Position numbers and translations under genes: made by a program
Shown: piece by piece, positions 39,073-49,095 of the stretch
Layout: the number at the start of each line of letters is the position of its first letter
Position numbering within the stretch: position 1 is the stretch's first letter
Notes under the pieces: model-generated
Told to the model about the DNA's origin: nothing
Databases searched by the model: none
The model's input: only the letters and a program-made list of their open reading frames with translations
Assembly (NCBI GenBank): GCA_025345505.1
Contig: JANVCC010000076.1
Coordinates: 9,635,156 to 9,699,155 of the forward strand
Source: Todiramphus chloris collaris
Lineage: Eukaryota; Chordata; Aves; Coraciiformes; Alcedinidae
Direction: 5' to 3'
Length of the DNA: 64,000 bases

Positions 39073-40098
39073 CCCAGGATGGCATGGGCCCTCTTGGCCA
39101 CAAGAGCACATTGCTGCCTCATGGTCAACCTCCCATCAACCAGGACCCCCCGATCCTTTTCCCCTTCGCTGCCTTCCAACAGGTCAGTCCTCAACCTCTA
39201 CTGATGCCTGGGGTTGTTCTTTCCCAGGTGCAGGACTCTACACTTGCCCTTGTTGAATTTCATTAAATTTCTTCCTGCCCAACACTCCAGCCTGTCCAGG
39301 TCTCGCTGAATGGCAGCACAGCCTGCTGGTGCATCAGCCACTCTGCCCAGTTTGGTGTCATCAGCAAACTTGCTGACAGTGCACTCTGCGCCCTCATCCA
39401 GGTCACTGATTAATATGTTGAACAGAACTGGTCCCAGCACTGACCCCTGTGGGACCCCACTGGTTACAGGCCTCCAACTAGACTCCATCCCATTCACCAC
39501 AGCTCTCTGGCTTCTTTCCTTCAACCAGTTCCCAATCCACCTCACTACCTGATCATCCAGACCACATTGGCTTAGTTTAGCCAGAAGGATGCTGTGGGAG
39601 ACAGTGCCAAATGCCTTACTGAAATCAAGCTAAACCATACTCACTGCTCTAACATTATCTATCCACCTGGTTATGTCCTCATAAAAGGCTATCAGGTTGG
39701 TCAAACATGACCTCCCCTTGGTATAACCATGTTTACTGCTCTTAATGACCCCCTTGCCCTTTAATATGACTAAGGACAGCGCAGAGGATAAATGCTCCTT
39801 TACCCTTTCAGGGATGGAAATGAAGCTGACCGGTCTGTAGTTGCCTGGGTCCTCCTTCTTACCCCTTCTGAAGATTGGGGTGATGTTTGCCCTCCTCCAG
39901 TCCCTCCAGTCCCCAGGCACCTCTCCTATCTGCCATGACTTACTGAAGATGGTGGAGAGTGGTCTGGCAATGACCTGTGCCAGCTCCCTCAGCACTCGTG
40001 GGTGCATGCCATCAGGACCCATGGACTTACGGATGTCCAGATTACTCAACTGTTCTTTAACCCAGTCCTCATCAACCAGGGAAGAATCCTTTGTCATG
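39073..40098 (-). mobile_element. CR1 LINE ORF2 fragment, reverse-transcriptase half
   Basis: On the minus strand this encodes the CR1 reverse transcriptase. Landmarks in order are KSMGPDGMHPRVLREL, ANITPIFRRGKKEDPGNYRPVS, LDFSKAF (motif A), [16 protein letters not shown] at about 39458-39411 (motif B) and the catalytic FADD box at 39368-39357 (motif C). The frame is constant but carries stop codons at 39630-39632, where a tyrosine codon is expected before LDFSKAF, and at 39198-39200. The motif-A neighbourhood has SKAFGTV in place of the usual SKAFDTV. The copy stops abruptly near 39073 and lacks the ORF2 C-terminus and 3' UTR. The other half lies beyond the inserted LTR. Confidence 0.93.
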
Positions 40099-40812
40099 TG
40101 TTGGGGTTTTGGGGAGTTCTTCTCTTTTCCTTCTTCTCTTAAAGAATGTTTCCGTACTTGTTCGTCAAGGAGATAAACTGCTGTACTTGAGACAAAAAGA
40201 CCTGGCCACAGGGGGTTGGGTGCAGCCCCTGGGGCTCTTGTTTTGCTCCCTGCATTCGAGGTGAGGAGAAGCTGCCCTCGTGGTGCAGAGAACTCATCCC
40301 CACTGCATCTCCTGTTCTCTTTCTACCCCTGCTGCCTCCCGAGGATTCTGCTGGGCACCAGGATCAGCTTGGAGAGAGGTCATCCTTGCTGCATCTCCTG
40401 CTCTCCTTCTGCCCCTGCTGTCTCCCGAGGATCCTGCTGGACACCGGGACTGGCTGCCCAGGGGGTTCATGACGCGGGCTTTCCGTCGGCCATTGCCCCG
40501 TGGGGACTGAGCTGGCTCCGGAGCGGCGGGGAGACCATCGCGCCCTCCCTGCTCCCCGGGAGCCCCGAGAGGTTGGGACTGGGTTCCTGGCTCTGTGTGT
40601 TGTTACTACCATAGTTATTGTTGTTTGTTTGCCTTGTTTTATATATATATATATATATTTAGTAAAGAACGGTTATTCCTGTTCCTCATCTTTGCCTGAA
40701 AGCCCCTTAATTTCAAAATTATAATCATTTGGAGGGGAGGGGGTTGCATTTTTCCATTCCAAGGGGGACTCCTGACTTCCTTGGCAGACACCCTGTCTTT
40801 CAAACCAAGATA
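40099..40812 (+). mobile_element. endogenous retrovirus solo LTR (714 bp), nested in CR1
   Basis: Runs from TGTTGGGGTTTTGG to AACCAAGATA, giving TG...TA termini where TG...CA is the canonical form, so the last base pair has probably mutated. Inside are a GC-rich first part, an 86-bp tandem duplication, a (TA)n run at about 40639-40660 and a polyadenylation-like AGTAAA at 40661-40666. The sequence resembles LTRs I recall from passerine-type genomes, with the duplication length favouring ERVL; this is memory, not a search. No internal retroviral genes are present, so it is a solo LTR left by recombination between two LTRs. No coding sequence is assigned to it. Confidence 0.88.
40285..40456 (+). 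repeat. 86-bp tandem duplication inside the LTR
   Basis: The block starting 'GCAGAGAACTCATCC' at 40285 recurs as 'GGAGAGAGGTCATCC' at 40371. The following 'CTGCATCTCCTG...CCCCTGCTG.CTCCCGAGGAT.CTGCTGG.CACC' recurs at 40303 and 40389, an offset of exactly 86 bases with roughly 85% identity by eye. Confidence 0.9.
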
Positions 40813-40817
40813 TCATG

Positions 40818-41332
40818 TTATCCTCTGGTGCCTCAGGTGTCCGCGGCTCCTGAGGACAGTCTCCAGCAGTATAGACAGGGACAAAGAAGGCATTTAGTAA
40901 CTCTGCCTTCTTTTTGCCCTCTGTCACCAGGGCATTCACATTCAGCAGAGGGCCTACACTGCCTCTAAGCTTAGCTTTTCCTGCAATATATTTGAAGAAG
41001 CCCTTTTTGTTATCCTTGACCTCGCTTTCTAGGTTGAGTTACAATGAGGCCTTAGCCTTCCTAGTTACTGCCCTACATCCTCTGACAACAGTCCTATACT
41101 CCTCCCAGGTGGCCAGCTCCTCCTTCCATGATCTGTAGACTCTCTTCTTCCACTGAAGTTTGCTCAGCAGTTCCTTGCTTAACCATGCAGGTCTCCTGGC
41201 TCCCTTTCTCAATTTCCCACTTTCTGGGATGCACTGATCTAGAGCTTGGAAGAAAAGGTCCTTAAATGTCAACCAACTATCATGGGCCCCTCTGCACTGT
41301 AGCACCCTGTCCCATGAGATTTCACCAAGCTT
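40818..41332 (-). mobile_element. CR1 LINE ORF2 fragment, upstream half
   Basis: The minus strand continues the same CR1 copy upstream of the LTR: SWDRVLQCRGAHDSWLTFKD, DQCIP, RRPAWLSKELLSKLQWKK, TWEEYR and KKAELLNAFF. These belong to the linker between the endonuclease and reverse-transcriptase domains. A stop codon at 41039-41041 interrupts an otherwise continuous frame. The endonuclease domain is missing because homology ends near 41332, so this copy is truncated at both ends. Confidence 0.9.
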
Positions 41333-41739
41333 TTCACCAAATCAGCAAACCCACTACACAGGAGCATCCTCACTCCAGAGCTGAAACACCTCCTCTTTGC
41401 CTCAGGGTCAGAAATTAGTAGGCAAATGGATTGAATTTTCAAGTAAGAAGCAAGAAATGCATTTAAGATACTGTTGGTTATAGAAAAACCTGATGAAAGA
41501 GAGGAAGGAGTACCAAAAATGAATGCTTTAAGTTACATCATCACAAAGGCAAGATGACAAAATACTGTCCATCTACTGACTAAATAATTTCTAGACATAT
41601 TTTGAGCAAGAGAAGCATGCAGACCTCACACTGTTCTCTATTCCCATTAACAGGGACATTCTATTTTGCTCTCCAAAGCATTAGGCATACACCTCAGCTA
41701 ACGACCAAATTGGCAGTGCAATGGTGTGATAAAGTAATT
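41333..41739. other. unique spacer, nothing recognised
   Basis: About 400 bases of AT-leaning sequence beyond the CR1 boundary, without a repeat or gene that I can name. Confidence 0.5.
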
Positions 41740-41930
41740 TACATAAATAATTCTAATACCTGGCATTTCTTCATTTATTCCAAGAGTCTCTCAAAGTTCT
41801 TCACACAAGGAATGAATTACAGCTCACAACCAGCTGATCAAGTACAAAATGACCCTTTTTCACAGTTGGAAAACAGAGGCACAGAGCATTACTGTCTGTA
41901 ACCACGTAGTGAAGTACCAGCATCACATGG
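41740..41930 (-). repeat. ancient L3/CR1-type or MIR-like relic
   Basis: 'ACCTGGCATTTCTTCATTTATTCCAAGAGTCTCTCAAAGTTCTTCACA' followed by 'CACAGTTGGAAAACAGAGGCACAGAGCATTACTG' matches, in order, a widespread amniote repeat tail: 'TATATAGCAC...ATCTCAAAGCACTTTACAAA' then 'CCCATTTTACAGATGGGGAAACTGAGGCACAGAG'. The sequence is strongly diverged. The strand given is that of the MIR/L3 core; the exact family is unresolved. Confidence 0.5.
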
Positions 41931-42910
41931 GCTATCCATCTGTGTCAAAATGGAAGTTCTTTCACGTCAGGCTCAGCAGTGGTCATAGTGGCAGTGACCA
42001 CCTCTGGCTGTTGCAGCTTTTGGATGGACAGACTTCATGCCACTCTGAAATGTCTTGCTCCATCTGTCACCTCTCAGTCCAACATTTCAAATAAGGGCAA
42101 GAAAGCGTTATCTATGAGGTACACAAAGTAATTTTATGACCCGGTGTTTATGCTTTCCCCAAAGGCAGGCCCTCAAGAGATATTTGTTTAGCTACAGGAA
42201 TGTCACTGAAATATGGAGCCTTCCAGGCAGCTGCTGATTAGCTCAAGGAAAAAGACAAAAAGAAAACAAATGTTCTTTCAAGAACCTTGTATTTTTTTCC
42301 TTTACTACTTTCAGAACAGTACCACAAGCCACACATCCTTTGACAGAGTGCTTTCTGCTCTGCACCACGATGAAATATGTACACTGCTATTTGCTCCTAA
42401 GCTATCAGCTTTCCAAACTGTGGAAACTTCTTGGTGAGAGTACTGAATCTCAGCTTCATTACTTTGCTGGAGATAAATTTATGCATTAAGAGACAGTGGA
42501 AACCTCCACAAAGAAGCCAAATTCAATGTCTTCTGACTATCCTTGCAGAAACTGATACGCCTGGTGGCTCTGATCAGGTGGGTTGTGGGTTTCCTTTCTT
42601 TCCATTGTCTGGGTCTGCACAAAATTTAACTCCTTTCAAAAATCATAAAATAATACTGCTTAGTACTTTGAAGAACTGTCTATTCTCCTTTTTGACACAT
42701 GCAAGGGAACCAACCCAACATGAAGTTCAGCAGCATGGCTACTGTTAGGTAACTATTCTTTACATGTCCTACCTTACTGCCTTTGGGTACATGTGACAGA
42801 TTCTTTAAGTGAAACCATTCTTAAGCCACATTGGAACATGAAACATCCCACTTGAGTGCAGGGGGAAGGGAATCAACAGGTCTAAATTTGTACCTTTGCC
42901 ACAGCTACCA

Positions 42911-43040
42911 CAGTGTGCCCTGCTGTGACTGAACTGGGATGGGCTGCAGAAACTGCCCTATGCCAGAAACACAGTGTGCACTGCTGCATAATGTCCTCTG
43001 CAAACACACGCTGCTGCGCAATGCTCTCTGCAAGCACTGC
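42911..43040. repeat. degenerate 30-bp tandem repeat
   Basis: 'CTGCTGCATAATGTCCTCTGCAA' at 42981 recurs as 'CTGCTGCGCAATGCTCTCTGCAA' at 43011, 30 bases on. 'CAGTGTGCCCTGCTG' at 42911 recurs as 'CAGTGTGCACTGCTG' at 42972, about two units away. Older units are eroded. Confidence 0.6.
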
Positions 43041-44654
43041 AGAGGATCATTTCACCTGGCCCAGAACTTCCTCTAACTTCCCCAAAAGAAGAACACAACT
43101 TCCATGATGTGCTTTCTCACATTAACATTTTCCATTCATTCTACTTTCTCTACCCTATAAAAAAAAATAGATGTTTTGGGGACACCTGCACACAGATTTT
43201 CCTGACAGTCACTCACTGCAGCTCCACAGGGATGCACATCTTTCTCCACTGTGTCAGAGCATATTTCACACATCATTTAAAAGCAAGAGATCTTGAGAAT
43301 AAGGGACATAGGGACAGCCGAAGGAGACATATTCTGGAAAAAGAATGTGTAGATTTACTCCTATGTTTTCTAATTCCAGATGCTCAGCTTTGCAAGTCTA
43401 AAATTATTTTTCATGGAAAAATGATAGCAAACCAAAAATTGTATATGCACGGACCTCCTTGTGAAACTGTAGTAAAGCATGATGGCAGGGCAGAAATGTA
43501 AATTAAAGGGATCAAAACTAAGCCATAATTCTAAGAGTCTACCAACAATTTTGAGGGCACTGATGCAAAGGAGCTCAGCTCCAAATTTTCACAATTTTCA
43601 TTTCACAAAAAAATACAACTGATTACAGGTCTGCAAAAGCCAAAACCACGATATGCTGTCTATTGTAAAATGTTTGGGCTATTTCTCAATGCCCTTAAAG
43701 GGAAACTGCCATCCTGACTCCCAGTGAACATCGTGTTGCAAGATCAAATGCACTTCAACTATTTCACTGGTTCCTCAGGCTCCTTGTCTAACTTCTGGCT
43801 CCACTGTCGTTTTTCTCAGTACCTTTAAGAGGTTCACACAAATGAAAAAGCAATAGGTTTTTTGAGTCACAATGACAAATGACTATATAGTAAGGATGAT
43901 TATATTCCAAGTGTTACCAAACTGGAAGAGAAAAAGATTAGTGACAGGAAGTATTATTAGTAGTAATCCCTTAGTTAGTTTGTGTATTACTTTTAGCATC
44001 AGGTGAAACCATCCAGGTACAACTGTATAACCAAATGTTCTTGCAGTGGAAACCCCAGATCACTTTGCTTACACACAACAGGAAAGACCTTAATGAGCAG
44101 GCAGCAGTTCTTTCAGTTTCATTCCAGAGGTGTACATGGGGAAATGCTGGTATCATATAGATAGCCTCTCAGTAGCAGGCAGTCTCCCTGCCAGTACGCC
44201 CCATCAAGACTGGCATCATCAGCCAGTCACTGGCAAAGCACTCCACAGCTTCTTGCACTCGAGTTTCTTATTCTACAAATTCCTGCTGGAGCACTTGCTA
44301 GCATGTTCTCTATAGTACTGGCATATTACACACAGCTTTGAAACATCTGTTAAGGACTTTCCATGACAGGTAGCCTAACCAGTTTGTTTTTTAGCTTCAA
44401 GCTACTGCTAGTTGTCTTTCCAAGTTCAGGGACTGTGAGCAACTCACTTGCATCTTTTATTATGCCTTATCATACACATGTTCCTTTAAGCATACATGAT
44501 GGTTGAGGAAAAAATAAATGCAATCCTTTCTCCAGATGTACAATGCACACATGCAAAGTTCTCATTCAGGGATAAATTCCTGTATCACAAAGGAAGTGAA
44601 GGCAGTAGGGGAGGCAAAGGCATCAGTTTTAAGGAAAAATTGAAAGACAGATCA

Positions 44655-44722
44655 CATATATATATATATGACAATACATAAATATATAAAACACAACAAT
44701 ATGTAATATATATATACATATC
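44655..44722. repeat. (TA)n-rich microsatellite pair
   Basis: Two runs of alternating TA (44655-44669 and 44706-44716) separated by AT-rich sequence. Confidence 0.85.
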
Positions 44723-46851
44723 TATCACAGATGTTGGAATCTCCAGGGTGGGGAGGAATCCCAGCACAAAGTCCTGTGTGGGTGAGACACAAAAGGAGCA
44801 GTTGAAAGATAAGATTGGCAAAAACAGCATGTGGACTTGTAGGCAGAAAGATGTGTGGGCAGAGTTGTTTACAGCCTTGAAGGCAAGGACAAAGAATACT
44901 AATTTGATGTGGATTTTCTATAACTACTTGGCTAGCAGTTCTACCCTCTAATATCTTCTGTACTGGTTAGCTTTAGCATCTTCTGAGCCCTTTACCTTGA
45001 AAAAGTCAGGCAAGGGGCTGATATGAAAGAATATAATACAAATACTGATACAAGCACTCTGATGGGAAGCCAAAATGACAGATACACACATGGAAAACTC
45101 CATCAGCAGAGACCTCCCAGGCAATATGTGCCAGTCCGTCTGATCTCTGACTTGCTTAAGGTATTATTTTCTAGCACAAATGTTTGGATACTTTAATAGT
45201 GCAACAGGCAAGAATCAGAAAGGTGAATGACAGCATTCACCCTTGAGAAACACATTTGATAAAGTTATGGAAATAGTGATTGAGCTTTCTGTCAGAATGA
45301 GTAAAAGACAGGTTGCTGACACACAGAGATGAGAATCAGTCAGGCAAAGAACAGCGATCACACTCCTGTTGCCACACTCACCTAAGGGGAAGTAAATGGA
45401 AGCTGAAGCTCCTGGTGCCAGGTAACTGTTTGCTTGTCTCTTGCTTCAGCTGAGTGTGGAGTGGTCTCTTCATACAAATTGGGTGAGCAATCTTATATGC
45501 CTAAAAATGCAAAAACCAGAACAGAAGCACAGATCCTTTTCAGTTGGACATTCCATTACGGTGGTGCCAGATCTTCAAGTGTTATTAAAAAGTCTCTGAC
45601 ATGGAATGGGATCAATATCTCACAGGCAGATTTTGCCCTAATTAAAAACAAAGTCAGAAAATTAATCCATGTCTCTCAGATATCATGGTAAATCTAGGAT
45701 ACAACACTGCTGCTCTAAACTTTTCAATGCTGGTATTTGGAATGGGTGGAAATGCTTACTCTCACAGCTTTGGGAAGAGCTGACAGCTGCAGCTTATCTT
45801 TGGTGGGACCATAATGATGGGTGGAAAAATGCTTTCTGCATCAAAAGTCTCCACAACCAGTGTAAGCCTGGCCTGATAAACCCTGACCTGCTCCCTTGAC
45901 CTGGGCTGGGAGGCAGAATGTGGCCAAGGTGAGAGAAAACATCATCACAGTAATTCCCTGTTCCTGCAGGAAGTTTAGTGTGGGTGACAGGAGCCCCAAA
46001 GCAATGCTTATTTATACCTATGGAGTCAAAGGCAACCAAAGTCTTCCTGCACCCACACAGAGCACCCTCATCGTCATCAACAACACTGGAATAAAATAAT
46101 TAGGACTGCAGGCTTCTAGACACAGCAGGAACTGCAGGAGTCTCAGTTTGCCCCCCACAGAGAATCTCACCTGTCATTTGACATAACTGGCTTCAGAGGC
46201 AAGAAAGCAAACCACCCTTCACAGTGTCTTCAAAGACTTTCCATTTTTTGAGATAATTCTAACAACTGAAATAAATTGTCATGTGTGTAAGACATGGATG
46301 TCCACCAGCTGAGGCTCAAATGATGTCTTAAGCTACTTGTTGTTATTCTTTGAAGGCACGTCTTGTGCCCAAGCAGTGCAGTAGTTGAGACAGACTAGAT
46401 TTTACAGTCAGCAGCACAGAAGGAACCATTTTAGCTACCAGCTTGCCCAGTTACCTTTGATTTCTCCATCTTGCCTACTAAATACATCTTCCCTAACTAA
46501 ATACATGTCTGCAGCTGGGCTAACTGGAGAACCGAAACCCAAAGACAAATGCAGACTCACACTACAACAAGACACAAGACGCCTTAACTGTACCAATCTT
46601 TTTCCTAAAAGAGATAGTGAGATTACTAGGCTGTACCAATGGAAAACAATATAAAGCTCTCCACTGTTGGCTGAACGCCATTCTTCCCACAGCATGGACA
46701 TCTCCAGCACACTGAATGCAGCCCAGACATACCCCATTCATATAACCAACACTCTTGTCCATGTCCTTAGGTGGTTTTCCAAGTGGGTACACTTTTCCAT
46801 ATCATTAGGTGGGCACATGATCATATCCAAGGGGTCCTCAGGAAGAAAAGG

Positions 46852-47058
46852 CTAAGGCTGAGGTTGCAAGCCAAGTAAATTGTGCTGAGAAGCTGAATCT
46901 GGATTATAAATCATCATTGCATGTTTTTTGCCAGCACAGCACCGAGCATATTTTTGCTTGTCTGTGCCAATCGGCTGCGCAAATCTTGCAATCAAACCTT
47001 CGACTTGGTTTAGAAATGGTTCTTTCTTTTGTACCATAACACTGCCATGCTTTTCTCC
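46852..47058 (-). CDS. candidate exon 2, cytoplasmic tail of a small membrane protein
   Basis: On the minus strand a pyrimidine-rich acceptor (TTTTCTGCTGCTTCCCTACAG) ends at 47059. The frame then stays open for 68 codons to a TAG at 46852-46854. Its phase matches the candidate first exon exactly (phase 0; intron 267 bp, GT...AG). The encoded tail is basic, with a QKKEPFLNQVEGLIARFAQP stretch, a CC pair, and two tyrosines in KYARCC and MIYNPD. There is no ITAM (YxxL/I pair) and no other motif I know. Evidence is limited to splice signals, phase agreement and open-frame length; chance could produce it. Confidence 0.3.
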   Translation of the reverse strand, partial: GEKHGSVMVQKKEPFLNQVEGLIARFAQPIGTDKQKYARCCAGKKHAMMIYNPDSASQHNLLGLQPQP

Positions 47059-47325
47059 CTGTAGGGAAGCAGCAGAAAACAGATGACAATTACTTTTTTA
47101 TAGAAACTCGTTTAGTAAGAAGCAGTTACCTCTCCTAATCTCACGTTATCTGGACCTACTCTCTTGCTGGGTCCGGTTTTATCGACAGATTTGCCATAGC
47201 CTGACCAAGTCCATTTCCAAACACCTACACGCTCTTGGCCATTCAAAGTGTTTCCTTCTTAGCACAAATTATTACAGCACACTTTGGTAGCACCCCTCGA
47301 AACACACAAGATAACACTTGTTTAC

Positions 47326-47457
47326 CTTGCAGAGGAGAAGGGTGACTGCCACACCAAGCAGACAGAGGTCACTGATGAAGGCCCAGCCGGCTCCTCTGCA
47401 GCTGGAGGTCACCAGCCTGGCACCGGGCAGCAGGAGCAGCAGTGCTACTTCAAGCAT
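47326..47457 (-). CDS. candidate exon 1, signal peptide plus transmembrane segment
   Basis: The ATG at 47457 sits in a good Kozak context (ACACCATGC); an in-frame ATG ten codons upstream has a poorer one. The 44-codon exon ends AAG at 47326, followed by the donor GTAAAC. The product starts with a signal-like core (MLEVALLLLLPGARL), then a very short CRGAG stretch and a membrane segment (WAFISDLCLLGVAVTLLLC) with an aspartate near its start and a lysine after it. This layout resembles FcR-gamma and CD3-zeta (short ectodomain with cysteine, acidic membrane residue, G.xVTLL.C end), but the candidate second exon lacks an ITAM. Combined protein about 112 residues. I do not recognise it as a named gene. 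Confidence 0.32.
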
Positions 47458-47869
47458 GGTGTTCCTGGGCGAGTGACACAAAGACACATCCTCAGAGTCT
47501 GTGAACTGAAAATCCTAAGGCCCAGAAGTAAAACCTGGAAGCCCCTCGGAAAGGCAGGAGGGTGGGCAGGCATGCCTTGCTTCAGGATCGCCTCAGAGAC
47601 GCCTGCTCCAGGAGAATCACAAAGCAAGCAGGGACAGCGACGAAACCTTGTCTGTGGCTTTCGTAGCACCCGTCCCTCTGTGGGTTTTGCCGAGGAGAAA
47701 GGAGATCTCAGCCCTGCCGGGAGGGGGCAGCTTGGGGGGCTCAGGGAGGCTGGGGCGGGGGGGGTGCTGGGTGGGCCTGGGAGGTGCCACCACCCCTGCC
47801 CGCTGAGGCACACCGGGCACCCACCGCTTTGCCAGACCTCCCTATAAATCAGACCGTGGCCTCCCCATT

Positions 47870-48320
47870 TCAGCAGGGATCTGGCCCCTCTCCAGCCAGG
47901 CCCCGCCATGCCGCTCGCTGGACCTTGCCCTGGGCCGCAGGAGCATTTCCAGCAGAGTCAGGCGGGAAGGGGTGTCTGGGAGCAAACATCCCCGTCAGGA
48001 AACATGTCCCTCCCTGCCCTCTGGTAAAGGAGGTCTGCGTGTCACCCCCTCTCAGTGCCTCATCACTCTGGCCTCTTCCTTCCCTTACACTGACCAAGAG
48101 ACGAGGGAGCCCCCGAGCCCCTGGCTCCCTGTCCCCGGCCGAGGCCTACACCAGGGCCCTGGCAGCAGCGGCAAGTGCCGAGGCCGGAACACCGGGCACA
48201 GCTGCTGGGGACGAGAGAGGCAAAAATACACCTCGGGTTGGCAGCACGTTGTGAGTGGCTGTGCCGAGCGAGACACGGGGACAGCGCTGCTTGGGCTCCA
48301 TGAACTCGGAGAGCTGCGAG
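47870..48320. promoter_or_regulatory. CpG-richer patch, possible promoter of the candidate gene
   Basis: By eye about 25 CpG dinucleotides occur within 450 bases of GC-rich sequence, in a window that is otherwise CpG-poor. The patch lies 0.4-0.9 kb upstream of the candidate minus-strand start codon. A TATAAAT sits just outside it on the plus strand at about 47842. Many overlapping open frames on both strands here reflect the GC content. Promoter activity is inferred from composition and position. Confidence 0.3.
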
Positions 48321-49095
48321 GGATATGAAGGGTCCTCTGCAAGGCAGTGCCATAAAGATGGCTTGGTCTTGGATGGGCTCATGTCAGGGCCTGACCTTGC
48401 CATGCTCTCTGAGAACAGCAGCCTGCCAGCTTTACCCTCACCAGCATGTGCAGGATCGCACTGCTCCAGACAGAACATTCTCCATCAGGTCTCTTCTGTG
48501 TCTACCTGAGCTGGCACCTGCGGCACGTCCCGCACCTTCACGTTCCCCTGCGGGACAGCTTCCTTGGTTTGGCTGCCTGAGGGTCCTGTGCTGAGCAGAT
48601 CATGAGAGGAGGAAGGTGATGCCTGCAGAAGAGGATCCCTGTCCTGTATTTCACCAAGGAGGTATGAGTTAAACTCCAGAACAATGCATTTCACTGGCAG
48701 GCCAAGCCACAACAAAATGCTTCAGCATTTGTGTTGCACAAAAAAACCCACACAATAGCAACTCTTTATCACTATTTGAGATTTATTGTTAGGGGTTGCT
48801 TTAACTATGTAGGTATTTCCCATGAGTGGGGAATCCCATTTTCAGGCTCTGAGTAATGGCCTTCATTTCAAAGGGGAATGTCTTCCCCAGACAGCCCTAG
48901 CAGTGTCATCTCACACTGGTATCCTTCTACGCAGACTCAGGATGCTCCAAACAGCTTTGTAGCTTTGTGTTCTGGTCTGAGTGAGAACAGAACTAATTCT
49001 GCTCAGTGATTTTACTTATCAGCTCAGTTCTTCTAACTAACTGCACTGTCTGAAGTCAGCAGCCTGTTTTCCCAGGCAGTGTCTGCTTCTAGCAG
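48321..49095. other. unique spacer, nothing recognised
   Basis: GC content falls back toward background. No repeat ends or splice-consistent coding frames are seen. Confidence 0.5.

Larger units (their letters stand above)
40094..40817. repeat. 5-bp target-site duplication TCATG around solo LTR
   Basis: TCATG at 40094-40098 directly precedes the LTR start TGTTGGGG, and the same TCATG at 40813-40817 directly follows its end CCAAGATA. Removing the 714-bp LTR plus one copy (719 bp) returns the interrupted CR1 ORF2 to the same reading phase, which independently supports the boundaries. A 5-bp duplication is typical of ERVL-type (class III) elements. Confidence 0.9.
41931..46851. other. non-coding block, no gene recognised
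   Basis: Mostly unique sequence with a 30-bp degenerate tandem repeat (42911-43040) and TA-rich microsatellites (44655-44722). Open frames reach 130 codons (43109-43501) but show no domain and are rich in chance residues. The stretch from 46.0 to 46.85 kb would be 3' UTR if the candidate gene upstream on the minus strand is real; I see no obvious close AATAAA on that strand. Confidence 0.45.

Noticed and set aside
39310..40614. Plus-strand open frames of 80-132 codons over the CR1/LTR nest
   Set aside because: They are antisense to CR1 ORF2 or lie inside the LTR, and show no retroviral or host domain.
47284..47847. 187-codon plus-strand open frame, the longest in the window
   Set aside because: It lies in GC-rich sequence where frames on both strands are open. 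The peptide is Gly/Arg/Pro-rich without a domain, and it runs antisense to the better-supported spliced candidate.
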